64,000 nt of DNA, from the NCBI GenBank assembly GCA_020845755.1, contig JADLFE010000058.1, positions 1 to 64,000 on the forward strand, read 5' to 3'. Both the position numbers and the translations under genes were made by a program. This DNA is from Phycisphaerales bacterium. GTDB lineage: Bacteria; Planctomycetota; Phycisphaerae; Phycisphaerales; UBA1924. Below are positions 25,193 through 34,236 of this stretch, piece by piece (the first letter of the stretch is position 1; each line of letters starts with the position of its first letter). A model generated the notes under the pieces. That model saw only the letters and a program-made list of their open reading frames with translations, was not told where the DNA came from and made no database searches.

Positions 25193-27922
25193 TCACGCTT
25201 GCGACGGCTCACCCGGGTCTTCGGCCGAGGATTTCAGCGCGCGCAGCGCATCGAAGGCCTGGAGCGGCGAGAGCGATTCGATCTTCAATTCGCGCAACTG
25301 GTCGACGGCGGGATGCTCGAGGTACGTCGTAAAGAGCGGGAGTTGCGTCGTCTCGATCGCGGAGCGTCTGCGCCGGGAGGTCTGCGGAGCGTCTGGAATA
25401 CTCCCGGTGTCTGGGCCGGCGGAGTGCGACACGGCCAATGAGGCCAGCACCTCGCGGGCGCGCTCGACCACAGGGAGCGGCAGGCCGGCGAGGCGCGCGA
25501 CGTGGATGCCGTACGAGCGGTCGGTGCGCCCGGGCAGGATGCGGTGGAGGAAGACGATCTGCGCGTGCGGGTCGCCGGGCGGCCACTCGCGCACCTCGAC
25601 GTGGAGGTTTCGAACCTGGCCCGGCAGGCGTTCTTCGAGCGAGGTGAGTTCGTGATAGTGGGTGGCAAAGAGGGAGCGGGGCGCGTTGGGAGCGGCGAGG
25701 TGTTCGGCGATGGCCCACGCGAGCGACAGGCCGTCGAGCGTGCTGGTGCCGCGCCCGATCTCGTCGAGCACGACGAGGGAGCGTGGTCCGGCGTGGTGGA
25801 GAATGTTGGCGGTCTCGGTCATCTCGACCATGAAGGTTGATTGGCCGGCGTGGAGCGCGTCGTCGGCGCCGATGCGTGTGAAGATGCGGTCGCACAGGCC
25901 GATGGTGGCGCGATCGGCGGGAACGAACGAGCCAACGTGGGCAAGCAGCGTGATGAGCGCGACCTGGCGGATGTAGGTCGATTTGCCGGCCATGTTCGGG
26001 CCGGTGATGAGGGCCAGGCGCGGCTCACGATCACCCAGCGCTGCATCGTTTGGCACGAACTCGGTGCCGAGCAATTCCTCGAGCACGGGGTGCCTCCCCG
26101 CGTGGATCTCGAGGACGGGATCGTCGGAGAGTTCGGGGCGGACCCACGAGCGGCGTACGGCGCGATCGGCCAAGGCCGCCAGGGCGTCGAGTTCGGCGAC
26201 GACGCCGGCGAAACTGGTGATGGCCGGGAGGGCGGACAGAGCGCGCGAGCAGAGTTCGTCGAAAAGTTCACGCTCGCGCTCAACGGCGCGGGCCTGGGCG
26301 CCGGTGATCTTGGACTCCAGATCGCGGAGCGCTGGTGTGGAGTATCGCTCGGCGTTCTTGAGTGTCTGGACGCGCGTGAGGGCGGCGGGGTTGGCGCGGG
26401 CCTGGGCCGCGGTGAGTTCGATGTAGTAGCCGAAGACCTTGTTGTAACCGACTTTCAGGCCGGGGATGGAGAGTTCGCGCGCCAGGTCCTCCTGGTAGCG
26501 AGCGAGGAACTGCGTGCTGTTGGTCTGGAGATCCTTCGCCTCGTCGAGGGCGGCGTCGAAGCCGGGGCGGAACAGGCCGCCCTCGCGGAGATGGGCCGGA
26601 GGCGAATCGACGCAGCGCGCCAGGATGTCGTCGGCCAGGGGCGAGAGGGCGTCTCGCGAGGCAGTAAGGCGCGACGCGGCATCCGTGAATGCGGGCGTAG
26701 CGCCGATGGTGTCGAGGAGTTTCTCGAGTTGCGCGAGCGAGCGACCCAGCGCGACCAGATCGCGCGGCGTGGCGCGGGCGACCGCCACGCGCCCGGCAAT
26801 CCGCGCGACATCCTGGATCTCCGAGAGTTGCTCCCGAAGATCGTCGGCCAGGCGGCGCTCGTTCACCAGCGTGGCGACGCAGGCCTGACGCGCCTCGAGC
26901 GTGCCGAGCACGCGGAGCGGGCGGACGAACCAGTCGCGGAGCAGGCGCTTGCCCATCGCGGTGCGGCAGCCGCCCTGCCCCGAAAGAAACAGGCCGAGCA
27001 AGGAGCCCTCGGGCGATTGCGACCTCATGGTGCGCTCGATCTCCAGAGCGCGAAGGGAGACGGCGTCGATGGTGAGTGAATCGGCGGGGCTCTCGCGGCG
27101 TGGCGGCGCCAGATGCGAGAGCGTGGCGCGCGGCAGCTTGATTGCCACGCTGCTCTGCTCGTCGAGCGTCGCGGTCTGGGTCTGCTTGAGATAATCGAGC
27201 ACGGCGCCCGCGGCGGGGATCGCGGGATCGTCGTCGCGTAGGCCAAAGCCCGCGAGCGTTGTGACACCGAAGTGCTCGAAGAGCGCGCGACGCGCATCGT
27301 CCATGCGGAAGAGCCACGCGGGGCGCGGCGTTCCGGCGAGCGAGAGGGCCGAGAGCACGTGCTTCACGCGCGCCGGGATCGATGCGCCCGAGTCGGCGTA
27401 CAGCACTTCGCTCACGCCGCGACGGACGAGTTCGTCGATAATCGTGTCGTGCGTGGCGTCGGCGAACACGAGCGATCCCGTCGAGGCTTCGACGATCGCC
27501 AGCGACGCGGGCGATTCGTCGCCCTCGCCCGTGAAGCAGATCGCGGCAAGCGTGACGGCCGCATCGTTCTCCAGCAGCGTGTCGTCGACCAGCGTGCCGG
27601 GCGTGACGACGCGCGTGACGGCCCTCGCCACGATGCCCTTGGCCTCCTTGGGGTCCTGCACCTGGTCGGCGACCGCGACGCGGAAGCCCTGGCGGATCAG
27701 GCGGCGGAGGTAGACCTCCAGTTGGTGGTACGGCATGCCGGCCATGGGCACGCCGGCGCTGCGCTGCGTGAGCGTCAGGCCGATCGCCTTGCTGACAACA
27801 ACCGCGTCCTGATCGAACATTTCGTAGAAGTCACCCATGCGAAAGAGGAGGATGCAGCCCGGGAACTTCTGCTTGAAGCGGGCGTACTGCTGCATCGCGG
27901 GCGTTTCGCGTGGATCGGCCAT
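25193..27922 (-). CDS. mutS: DNA mismatch repair protein MutS
   Basis: 909 aa, near the usual 850-900. The mismatch-reading FYE motif is at 32-34 (MGDFYEMF), followed by the connector, lever and clamp domains, and an ABC-type ATPase with Walker A GPNMAGKST, the LDEIGRGTSTLDG Walker B/signature region and FATHYHEL. The C-terminus has a short tail (LRELKIESLSPLQAFDALRAL) of the type that mediates tetramers. Works with MutL (not here). No Shine-Dalgarno site; TATCCT lies 9 nt before the ATG. Confidence 0.97.
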   Translation of the reverse strand: MADPRETPAMQQYARFKQKFPGCILLFRMGDFYEMFDQDAVVVSKAIGLTLTQRSAGVPMAGMPYHQLEVYLRRLIRQGFRVAVADQVQDPKEAKGIVARAVTRVVTPGTLVDDTLLENDAAVTLAAICFTGEGDESPASLAIVEASTGSLVFADATHDTIIDELVRRGVSEVLYADSGASIPARVKHVLSALSLAGTPRPAWLFRMDDARRALFEHFGVTTLAGFGLRDDDPAIPAAGAVLDYLKQTQTATLDEQSSVAIKLPRATLSHLAPPRRESPADSLTIDAVSLRALEIERTMRSQSPEGSLLGLFLSGQGGCRTAMGKRLLRDWFVRPLRVLGTLEARQACVATLVNERRLADDLREQLSEIQDVARIAGRVAVARATPRDLVALGRSLAQLEKLLDTIGATPAFTDAASRLTASRDALSPLADDILARCVDSPPAHLREGGLFRPGFDAALDEAKDLQTNSTQFLARYQEDLARELSIPGLKVGYNKVFGYYIELTAAQARANPAALTRVQTLKNAERYSTPALRDLESKITGAQARAVERERELFDELCSRALSALPAITSFAGVVAELDALAALADRAVRRSWVRPELSDDPVLEIHAGRHPVLEELLGTEFVPNDAALGDREPRLALITGPNMAGKSTYIRQVALITLLAHVGSFVPADRATIGLCDRIFTRIGADDALHAGQSTFMVEMTETANILHHAGPRSLVVLDEIGRGTSTLDGLSLAWAIAEHLAAPNAPRSLFATHYHELTSLEERLPGQVRNLHVEVREWPPGDPHAQIVFLHRILPGRTDRSYGIHVARLAGLPLPVVERAREVLASLAVSHSAGPDTGSIPDAPQTSRRRRSAIETTQLPLFTTYLEHPAVDQLRELKIESLSPLQAFDALRALKSSAEDPGEPSQA

Positions 27923-28031
27923 GGGGTGTTCAGGATACGGGCGGGACGAGCGGCGGGAAAGGACGAAAGGCCCACAAAACCCGGAGGTTTCGGCTTGGGC
28001 GTGAAGGGCCCGCCCACTACACTGGTGCCCT

Positions 28032-29561
28032 ATGAGTCACGATCTCTCGCCGTCGGTCCTGATCGCCCTCTCGCTCGCTCTCGCGGGCGCGAACCCCGCT
28101 CCGGCCGGGCCGCCGATCGACATCAACGGCGTGTTCGACGACTGGATGGGTGTTGCGGCGTTGGCCACGGACCCCGCGGGCGACTCGTCGGGTGAGCTCG
28201 ATGTGCTCGCGTTGCGGGCGAGTTCCGAGGGCACGGTGCTCTCGCTCAAACTCGATCTGAAGAATCCCGTCAACCTCTCGACAGGCTCGACCGCCAATGC
28301 GACTCTGAAACTCGTGGTGACCGCACCGAGCGGGCGGACGCTCACGATCGACTTCCGCGCTCGCAAAGCGTATTACGACGGGCAGTCCGGCAGCGTGGTC
28401 CCCTGGCCGAACATCAAGTTTGAGTGCCTGCCCACCGCGTCATCGACGAGTTGGGAAATGCGGATGGACTTGTCGCCGATCGGCGTGCTGGTAGGGCAGA
28501 CGGTGTCGATGAACTTCAACACGGCGGATACGCTCGCCAGCGCGGTCAATTACACGCTGGTCGATCAGGCGTCGGACGCGGCACGCCGGGTGATCGATCA
28601 ACGCCCGTGCACCGACCTGCGTATCGCAAGCCTGAACACCGAGCAGACCGGGCTCGGCGACGCGGTGCGCCGCCCGAAGATCCTGCGGCTGGTCGATGCC
28701 GTGAACGCTGACGTGTACTGCTTCCAGGAGGAATACAGCGGGAACGCGACGAACCTGGCGACATACCTCAACACAACAGATCCGCTGGAGAACGGCGCGG
28801 CGTGGAATGTCGTGAGGCAGACGGAGTTGTACATCGCAAGCCACTACCCACTGATCCCGGTGGCGATGGGCGACCAGCATTTCGGCGCGGTGGTGCTGAA
28901 TCCCGGGCGCGAGGTCCTCGTCATCACCAATCACCCCAAGTGCTGCGGCTATCAGGGCACCAGCGAGGACGTGAAACGCATCACGCAGGCGACGGACGCG
29001 ATCAACAACCTGGCGCTCTTCCGCGCCGGGCAGAAGGGTGCCAACCTCGTCGCGTACAAGGACGTGCCGGTGGTCGTGGTCGGCGACTGGAATCTCGTGG
29101 GCTCCAGCACGCCTCTGGATCTGTGGCTCGCGCCCAACGCGCCCGACATGAAGCGTGATCTGGTGGTGAACCAGATCGGCGACGAGGCCTCGACGTGGGC
29201 GGCCCACGACGGGCTTGATTTCTGGCCGGGCGCGCTCGATCTCTTCATTCGTTCGCGCGGGCGGTTGTTCCCGCACTGGGTGGTCGGGCTTCATACGTCG
29301 GAACTTACCGCGGCGGAACTGGCGGACCTGGGGCTGCAGGCCGGAGACTCCGACGCGACCGATCACCGCATGATCATCGCGGAACTCGGCCTCGCTCCCT
29401 CGGCGGAGTTCAACGGCGACGGGTTCGTGAACGGCCTGGACTACGACGTCTTCGCCTCGTATTTCGAGGCAGGAGACGAGCAGGCGGACGTCAACGAGGA
29501 CGGCTTCGTCAACGGGCTCGACTACGACCAGTTCGCATCGGCATTCGAGCAGGGGTGCTGA
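28032..29561 (+). CDS. Secreted endonuclease/exonuclease/phosphatase-type protein with dockerin-like tail
   Basis: 509 aa. A signal peptide (about 1-26) is followed by a sugar-binding-like or DOMON-like N-terminal domain (about 28-180). An EEP-type region follows (about 195-455): IASLNTEQ, VYCFQEE, VVVVGDWNLVG and a final SDATDHRMI carrying the Asp-His pair. The C-terminal 50 residues hold two near-identical calcium loops, FNGDGFVNGLDYDVFASYF and VNEDGFVNGLDYDQFASAF, in dockerin type-I style. Substrate (nucleic acid, phosphoester or lipid) is unknown. No Shine-Dalgarno site; TACACT lies 8 nt before the ATG. Confidence 0.85.
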   Translation: MSHDLSPSVLIALSLALAGANPAPAGPPIDINGVFDDWMGVAALATDPAGDSSGELDVLALRASSEGTVLSLKLDLKNPVNLSTGSTANATLKLVVTAPSGRTLTIDFRARKAYYDGQSGSVVPWPNIKFECLPTASSTSWEMRMDLSPIGVLVGQTVSMNFNTADTLASAVNYTLVDQASDAARRVIDQRPCTDLRIASLNTEQTGLGDAVRRPKILRLVDAVNADVYCFQEEYSGNATNLATYLNTTDPLENGAAWNVVRQTELYIASHYPLIPVAMGDQHFGAVVLNPGREVLVITNHPKCCGYQGTSEDVKRITQATDAINNLALFRAGQKGANLVAYKDVPVVVVGDWNLVGSSTPLDLWLAPNAPDMKRDLVVNQIGDEASTWAAHDGLDFWPGALDLFIRSRGRLFPHWVVGLHTSELTAAELADLGLQAGDSDATDHRMIIAELGLAPSAEFNGDGFVNGLDYDVFASYFEAGDEQADVNEDGFVNGLDYDQFASAFEQGC

Positions 29562-29636
29562 CGAACGGCGCCGGGGACGGGGATGCTGCATCACGCAGCA
29601 CCCGGCGTCTGTCGGTGGTGTTTGTCGGCACAGGGC

Positions 29637-29669
29637 GATCACGTCGGATCTGTGCATCCGGACGTGATC
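29637..29669. terminator. Hairpin between convergent genes
   Basis: GATCACGTC-GGAT pairs with ATCC-(g)-GACGTGATC around a CTGTGC loop: 13 bp with one bulged base. It lies between the secreted EEP gene and the convergent CHRD gene. There is no clear T-run on either side, so it may terminate weakly or protect 3' ends in both directions. Confidence 0.5.
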
Positions 29670-29684
29670 ACGACGGAGCAGGCT

Positions 29685-30266
29685 TCACCTGGCTCGGCGC
29701 CGTGACGCGATCAGGCCCGCGGCACCGAGCAACGCGAGCGAAGCCGGGGCGGGCACGGGGTAGATCTGCCCACGTACCTCTCCGCCTGGGTAGGCGTTGG
29801 TGTGAACGTCGACATAGAGCGTGCCGTCGTAGAAGGCGTTTTCGTTGTCGATGAAATCGGATTCGACGTTGCCCTGAACGCCGCCGATGAACACGCCTTG
29901 CCAATGGGCAAAGATGCGGTTCGGGGCGTATTCCTCGAGAGTTGTGGTGGTCCACCATCCCAGGTCGATGACGATCGGGCCGTTCTCTCCGACGGGCGCC
30001 TTGTGGATGTGGATGGGTGTGCTGTTCGGCCCATCGTTTTTGAGATCGTCGAGGGAGATGCCCTCGAGGTAGAGTTTGATCTCAATCGTAAAGGCGTGAT
30101 GGTTGTATCCCATCGAACAGGCACCGGTAGCCAGGCTGTCCGTCTGAGGGACGACTTGCTGGCCGTCCAGTGCCGCAAAGAACGGGATGATGTGGGCGCC
30201 TGCGGGGGACGCGGCGCCCGCGAGAGTCGCGGCGGCAATCAGGCATTTCGTCGTCATGCTGTCCAT
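29685..30266 (-). CDS. CHRD-domain protein with PEP-CTERM-like tail
   Basis: 193 aa from ATG 30266, chosen because GGGAGG lies 6 nt before it. The signal peptide is CLIAAATLAGAASPAGA. A CHRD domain follows (FFAALDGQQVVPQTDS to YPGGEVRGQIYP), an immunoglobulin-like fold found in extracellular proteins. The C-terminus PVPAPASLALLGAAGLIASR with RRAR is a PEP-CTERM-type sorting signal (Pro-rich turn, hydrophobic helix, Arg cluster), processed by an exosortase not in this window. Probably a surface or exopolysaccharide-associated protein. Confidence 0.88.
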   Translation of the reverse strand: MDSMTTKCLIAAATLAGAASPAGAHIIPFFAALDGQQVVPQTDSLATGACSMGYNHHAFTIEIKLYLEGISLDDLKNDGPNSTPIHIHKAPVGENGPIVIDLGWWTTTTLEEYAPNRIFAHWQGVFIGGVQGNVESDFIDNENAFYDGTLYVDVHTNAYPGGEVRGQIYPVPAPASLALLGAAGLIASRRRAR

Positions 30267-30337
30267 CGACATCCTCCCTGCTTCCCGATCAACAACCGAA
30301 CAGCATCGACGCCGCACGGGCGCGGCATCGTCCCGAT

Positions 30338-30356
30338 CGAACATGCACCATGTTCG
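30338..30356. repeat. Perfect 19-bp palindrome upstream of the CHRD gene
   Basis: CGAACATG-cac-CATGTTCG, a perfect 8-bp inverted repeat 72 nt upstream of the CHRD gene start and downstream of rnr. The spacing suits an operator for a dimeric regulator or a small RNA hairpin. It resembles, but does not match, the Gram-positive LexA box. Confidence 0.45.
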
Positions 30357-30427
30357 GGCATCCGGCCAGTAAAATCGCTCCAGACCGGATAAGCGGAACA
30401 CGCCGATAGGCACAATCGAGTCCGGTT

Positions 30428-32872
30428 TCAGTCTTTCGCGTCGCGGCGGTGATTCCCCTTCCGCTTGTCGCGCGACTTGCTCTTCTGGCTGCGGCGCTGA
30501 GAGCCCGTCATCTTGGAGAACGTATCGAAGCCCGCGCCACCGCCGTGCGACATCCCACCGCCCAGTTCCAGCGCCGGCTTCTTGGACTTTCCGATCGCGC
30601 GTCCCACGGCGTCGTCGATCACGAGTTCAAGTTGGCGTCGCGCCAGGTCGACCGAGGCGATCTTGGCCGTCACCGTGTCGCCCATGTTGAAACTGCGTCC
30701 GGAGCGTTGATCGACCAGCGCGCCGGAGCGCGGCTCGATCTTCCAGATCGGCGGCAGATTGCTCCGCGTGACGTCGCCGGGCAAGTCCGACGATTTCACG
30801 AACCCGTCGGCGAGGTACTTATCGAGCTGCACGAACACGCCGCGATTGTTCACACCCGTCACCACGCCGCGGAACGACTCGCCGATGTGCTTCTCCAGCA
30901 GCTGGAGCACGAGGAACTTGCGGAGCGAGTGCTCGGCATCCTCGGCGTTGGTCTCGCGCATGGTGGCGTGGCGCCCGATCTCGATGAGGTCGACCTCGGG
31001 CGGGCAGAGGTTGGAATCGCGCAGGCGACGTCCCAAGGCCGCCCCTTCCTCGTCGGTCGCGGGGCGCAGGCGCCCGTTCTCGGTCTCGCCGAGATACGCC
31101 GCCAGGGCGCGATGCACCGTCAGGTCCGCGTAGCGGCGGATCGGGCTCGTGAAGTGCGCATAGGCGGCGCTGGCCAGCGCAAAGTGCCCCACCAGCGCCG
31201 GCGAATACTCCGCCTTGGTGAGTGTGCGCAGAACGGCCATGTGCACCGCCCTCGCGGCGGGCGTGCCGCGCGTCGCGTTCACCAATCCCTGCAGTTCTTC
31301 GCGCGTCGGGTTCTTGGGGATCTTGAAGCCCGCGACCATCGCGCTGCGCCGAAGGTCATCGGTGTCGCCGGGCGTGGGTTCGGGGTGGACGCGCCGCAGC
31401 AGCGGCACGTTCAGCCGCTCGAACAGCCGCGCCAGCACCTCGTTGGCCTCGACCATGAACATCTCGATGAGCGTGTGGGTGAACGCGTCGTCCTCGCGCT
31501 CGGCGTCGACCACGTGCCCGTGCTCGTCGAAGATCAGCACGACATCGGGGAGTTCAAGCGAGATCATGCCCTGGCGCTGGCGACGCCCCTGGATCGCACG
31601 GGCCAGGTTGTTCATCTCCTGGAGCGTCGCGAGCAACTGATCCGTGTACTTGGGAGGCGTCTTGGCGTGTCGCCGCGCCTCTTCGATGTTGCCGTCGATG
31701 AGCGCCTGTGCTTCGAGGTACGTCAGCCGCTTGGACGACTTGATGAGCGTCTGCCCCACCCCCTCGGCCACGATCATGCCGTCGCGGTCGTAACGCATGA
31801 ACGAAGACTTGCAGAATCGATGCACGCCCTCCTGCAGCGAGCAGATGCCGTTGGACAGAAGTTCCGGGATCATCGGGATCACCAGGCGCGGCAGGTACAC
31901 GGAGTTGGCCCGGTCCTTGGCCTCGGTGTCGATGGGCGAGCCGGGCGGGATGAAGTGGGCGACGTCGGCGATGTGGACCGCAAGTTCCCAGCCGCGCTCG
32001 GTCTTCTTGATCGAGATCGCGTCGTCGTAGTCCTTGGCGTCGGGTGGGTCGATGGTGATGATGAAGTCTTCGGTGAGGTCCTTGCGCCCGGGGAGCGCCG
32101 CGATGCCGCGCGTCGCGTAATCGGCCATCTGGCGCTCGTACTCGCGTGTGACCTCGCGTGCCTGTTCGAGACACTCTTCGGGAAACTCGCCGGGCAGGTT
32201 GTACGCCGCGATCGTCGCCTGGGTCTCCACGTCAGGCCGCCCCGCCTCGCCAAGTAATTTGACTATAACGCCCTCGGCCAGCATCCCGCCCTCTGGGTAG
32301 GCGACGATCTCCACGACCGCCTTGTCCCCTTCCTTGGCGTTCTTGCTCTCGGCGTCGCGGACAACGATGGGTTCGGTGATCTCTCTTCCGTCGGGGAACA
32401 CGAGCCATTGCGAGCCGCGCTTGGCGACCACGCCCGTGAAGTTAGCACGCTTGCGCTTCAGGACCTCGACGATCTCGCCCTCAAAGCCCGACTCGCCGGG
32501 GCGTCCCTGGCTGCGATACACCGTCACGCGGACCGTATCGCCCGAGAGCGCATCGCCCGTCGCGTCGGCGGGAATGAAGATCGAGCCCTCGCGCACCGGC
32601 GGCTCGGGGTTCACGAACCCGAACCCCTTCATCGCCTTGCGGAACACGCCCGTGATCTGACCGCCCCGTGACGTGATCGACGGGAGTTGAACCAGCCCCG
32701 ACGCGGACATCGCCAGCACGCCCTTTTCGATCTCGTCGCGCACGCCGGCCTCGAACTCCGCGTGCTCGTCCGTGGGCACGCGCAGGTCCACGGCCAAGTC
32801 CTCGATGCGGCGCGGTGTGTATCCCTCGTGCCCCACGTGATCCAGCAAACGACGGCGATATTTCAGAGACAT
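30428..32872 (-). CDS. rnr: Ribonuclease R (RNB-family exoribonuclease)
   Basis: 814 aa from ATG 32872 (MSLKYRRRLLDHVG), the normal size of RNase R. Order: N-terminal winged helix (1-75), cold-shock domains (about 80-230), then the RNB catalytic domain starting FIITIDPPDAKDYDDAISI with its metal-binding aspartates, SPIRRYADLTVHRAL, a C-terminal S1 domain (GVVTGVNNRGVFVQLDKYLA) and a Lys/Arg-rich tail. Degrades structured RNA 3' to 5', in rRNA quality control and mRNA decay. Appears monocistronic. Confidence 0.96.
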   Translation of the reverse strand: MSLKYRRRLLDHVGHEGYTPRRIEDLAVDLRVPTDEHAEFEAGVRDEIEKGVLAMSASGLVQLPSITSRGGQITGVFRKAMKGFGFVNPEPPVREGSIFIPADATGDALSGDTVRVTVYRSQGRPGESGFEGEIVEVLKRKRANFTGVVAKRGSQWLVFPDGREITEPIVVRDAESKNAKEGDKAVVEIVAYPEGGMLAEGVIVKLLGEAGRPDVETQATIAAYNLPGEFPEECLEQAREVTREYERQMADYATRGIAALPGRKDLTEDFIITIDPPDAKDYDDAISIKKTERGWELAVHIADVAHFIPPGSPIDTEAKDRANSVYLPRLVIPMIPELLSNGICSLQEGVHRFCKSSFMRYDRDGMIVAEGVGQTLIKSSKRLTYLEAQALIDGNIEEARRHAKTPPKYTDQLLATLQEMNNLARAIQGRRQRQGMISLELPDVVLIFDEHGHVVDAEREDDAFTHTLIEMFMVEANEVLARLFERLNVPLLRRVHPEPTPGDTDDLRRSAMVAGFKIPKNPTREELQGLVNATRGTPAARAVHMAVLRTLTKAEYSPALVGHFALASAAYAHFTSPIRRYADLTVHRALAAYLGETENGRLRPATDEEGAALGRRLRDSNLCPPEVDLIEIGRHATMRETNAEDAEHSLRKFLVLQLLEKHIGESFRGVVTGVNNRGVFVQLDKYLADGFVKSSDLPGDVTRSNLPPIWKIEPRSGALVDQRSGRSFNMGDTVTAKIASVDLARRQLELVIDDAVGRAIGKSKKPALELGGGMSHGGGAGFDTFSKMTGSQRRSQKSKSRDKRKGNHRRDAKD

Positions 32873-33093
32873 GGTTGAATCCTTGAGGTGTTGGGCACTG
32901 GTATCGGGCATCAGTAAAGAAGGCGTGTGGCACTTGGCGCGAGGGAAGAAGAAGTCTCGGGCGGAGAGCGAAACGCGATCAGACAGAGCACACGCACCAT
33001 GAGCCCGCATGCCGGATTCGCGCCGCCACTTTCTCCCAGCCGTGGCTCCTCATGCCCCTCCGTGGTGAATTGTCTCGTCGGGCAGATCTCAGT

Positions 33094-34095
33094 TCAGTGC
33101 GCCTCGGCCGGCGCATACGCGCGCATCGCGGTGCGGAACGGCGCGAATGTAACGCCCAAGTGCTCGCCGGCCTTGTCGAGCGACGCCGTCGCGTCCAGGC
33201 CGCCCATCAGGGCCATCCCGTCGTCGAACGGGAGCAGGTCTCCAAGGCCGACCAGTGAGAGGGCCTGGAACTTCAGGGCCGCCAGTTTCGACGGCACACC
33301 GAACGGCTCCAGGCGATCGTTCCCGCCCGGGAGCGTGTCGCGGATGAACCGCAGCATGTCGGGCCACGACAGCGTCTCGCCGCCGACGAGGTTGTAGATC
33401 TCGCCGACCGCTCGCTCGTTGTTGAGGGCGGCCACGAACGCGCGGGCGACGTCTGTCACCAGCACGGGGGCGACGAGCGGATCGATCACTGTGTCGCCGC
33501 CCAGAGGCACGCTCGGGTCCGACACGCCGCGCGTGAAATACGGCATGAAGAACCATGGCATCTCATGCCCGCTGACGAGCCCCTCGGCCACGTCCATGAA
33601 GTGGCTCCCCTCGCCGTGGATCAGGCCCGGGCGGAAGATTGTCCAATCAAGCCCGCTGTCGCGCACGAGTTGCTCGGCCGCCCATTTCGTCCGCTGATAG
33701 CCGCACACACCGTCGTCACTGACGCCCAGAGCCGACATGTGCAGATAGCGCCCGATGCCGGCATCGCGGCAGGCCGCCAGGATGTTCCGGGTCGCCTCGA
33801 CATGGGCCCTCTGGAAAGTCACGCCATCGCGCGGATGCTCGCGCAGGATGCCGACCAGATGGATGCAGGTATCCGCGCCGGCGCACGCGGCGTGTGCGTC
33901 GCGGGGCTCGAGCGCATCGCCGACAATCACCTCGATCGGCATGCCCGCGCCGCGTGGCGGGAGCACCTGGGCCGCCTTGACGCGGTCCCGCACCAGCGCG
34001 CGAACGGAATACCCGCGGGTCAGAAGTTCGCGGACGACATGACGGCCAACAAATCCCGACGCGCCTGTGACCGTGACGACTTTCTGCTGTGCCAT
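33094..34095 (-). CDS. NAD(P)-binding SDR protein, NDUFA9/YbjT-like
   Basis: 333 aa from ATG 34095 (AAGG 9 nt upstream; a start three codons earlier is possible). An atypical short-chain dehydrogenase/reductase: Rossmann motif TGASGFVGRHVV near the N-terminus, then HLVGILRE, YLHMSALGVS and YQRTKWAAEQLVRDSGLDWT, as in the complex I subunit NDUFA9 and bacterial YbjT-like proteins. These bind NADPH, and bacterial roles are often unknown (quinone or lipid-linked oxidoreductase assembly). Divergent from the ABC ATPase gene. Confidence 0.9.
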   Translation of the reverse strand: MAQQKVVTVTGASGFVGRHVVRELLTRGYSVRALVRDRVKAAQVLPPRGAGMPIEVIVGDALEPRDAHAACAGADTCIHLVGILREHPRDGVTFQRAHVEATRNILAACRDAGIGRYLHMSALGVSDDGVCGYQRTKWAAEQLVRDSGLDWTIFRPGLIHGEGSHFMDVAEGLVSGHEMPWFFMPYFTRGVSDPSVPLGGDTVIDPLVAPVLVTDVARAFVAALNNERAVGEIYNLVGGETLSWPDMLRFIRDTLPGGNDRLEPFGVPSKLAALKFQALSLVGLGDLLPFDDGMALMGGLDATASLDKAGEHLGVTFAPFRTAMRAYAPAEAH

Positions 34096-34236
34096 TCGCT
34101 GCATCCTTCAATTGCGGGTGGCCTATCGCCCCGCGAGTTGGCATCGTAGAGCAATCAAACCCCCGCCGCCCGAACAGACCCCACGCTTCTGGACCCGCCC
34201 CGGCGCACCGATCCGCCCGCCGGTACCATCGACCGC

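Noticed and set aside
30338-30356. LexA (SOS) box
   Set aside because: The half-sites GAAC/GTTC are 9 nt apart instead of 4, and the downstream gene is not an SOS gene.
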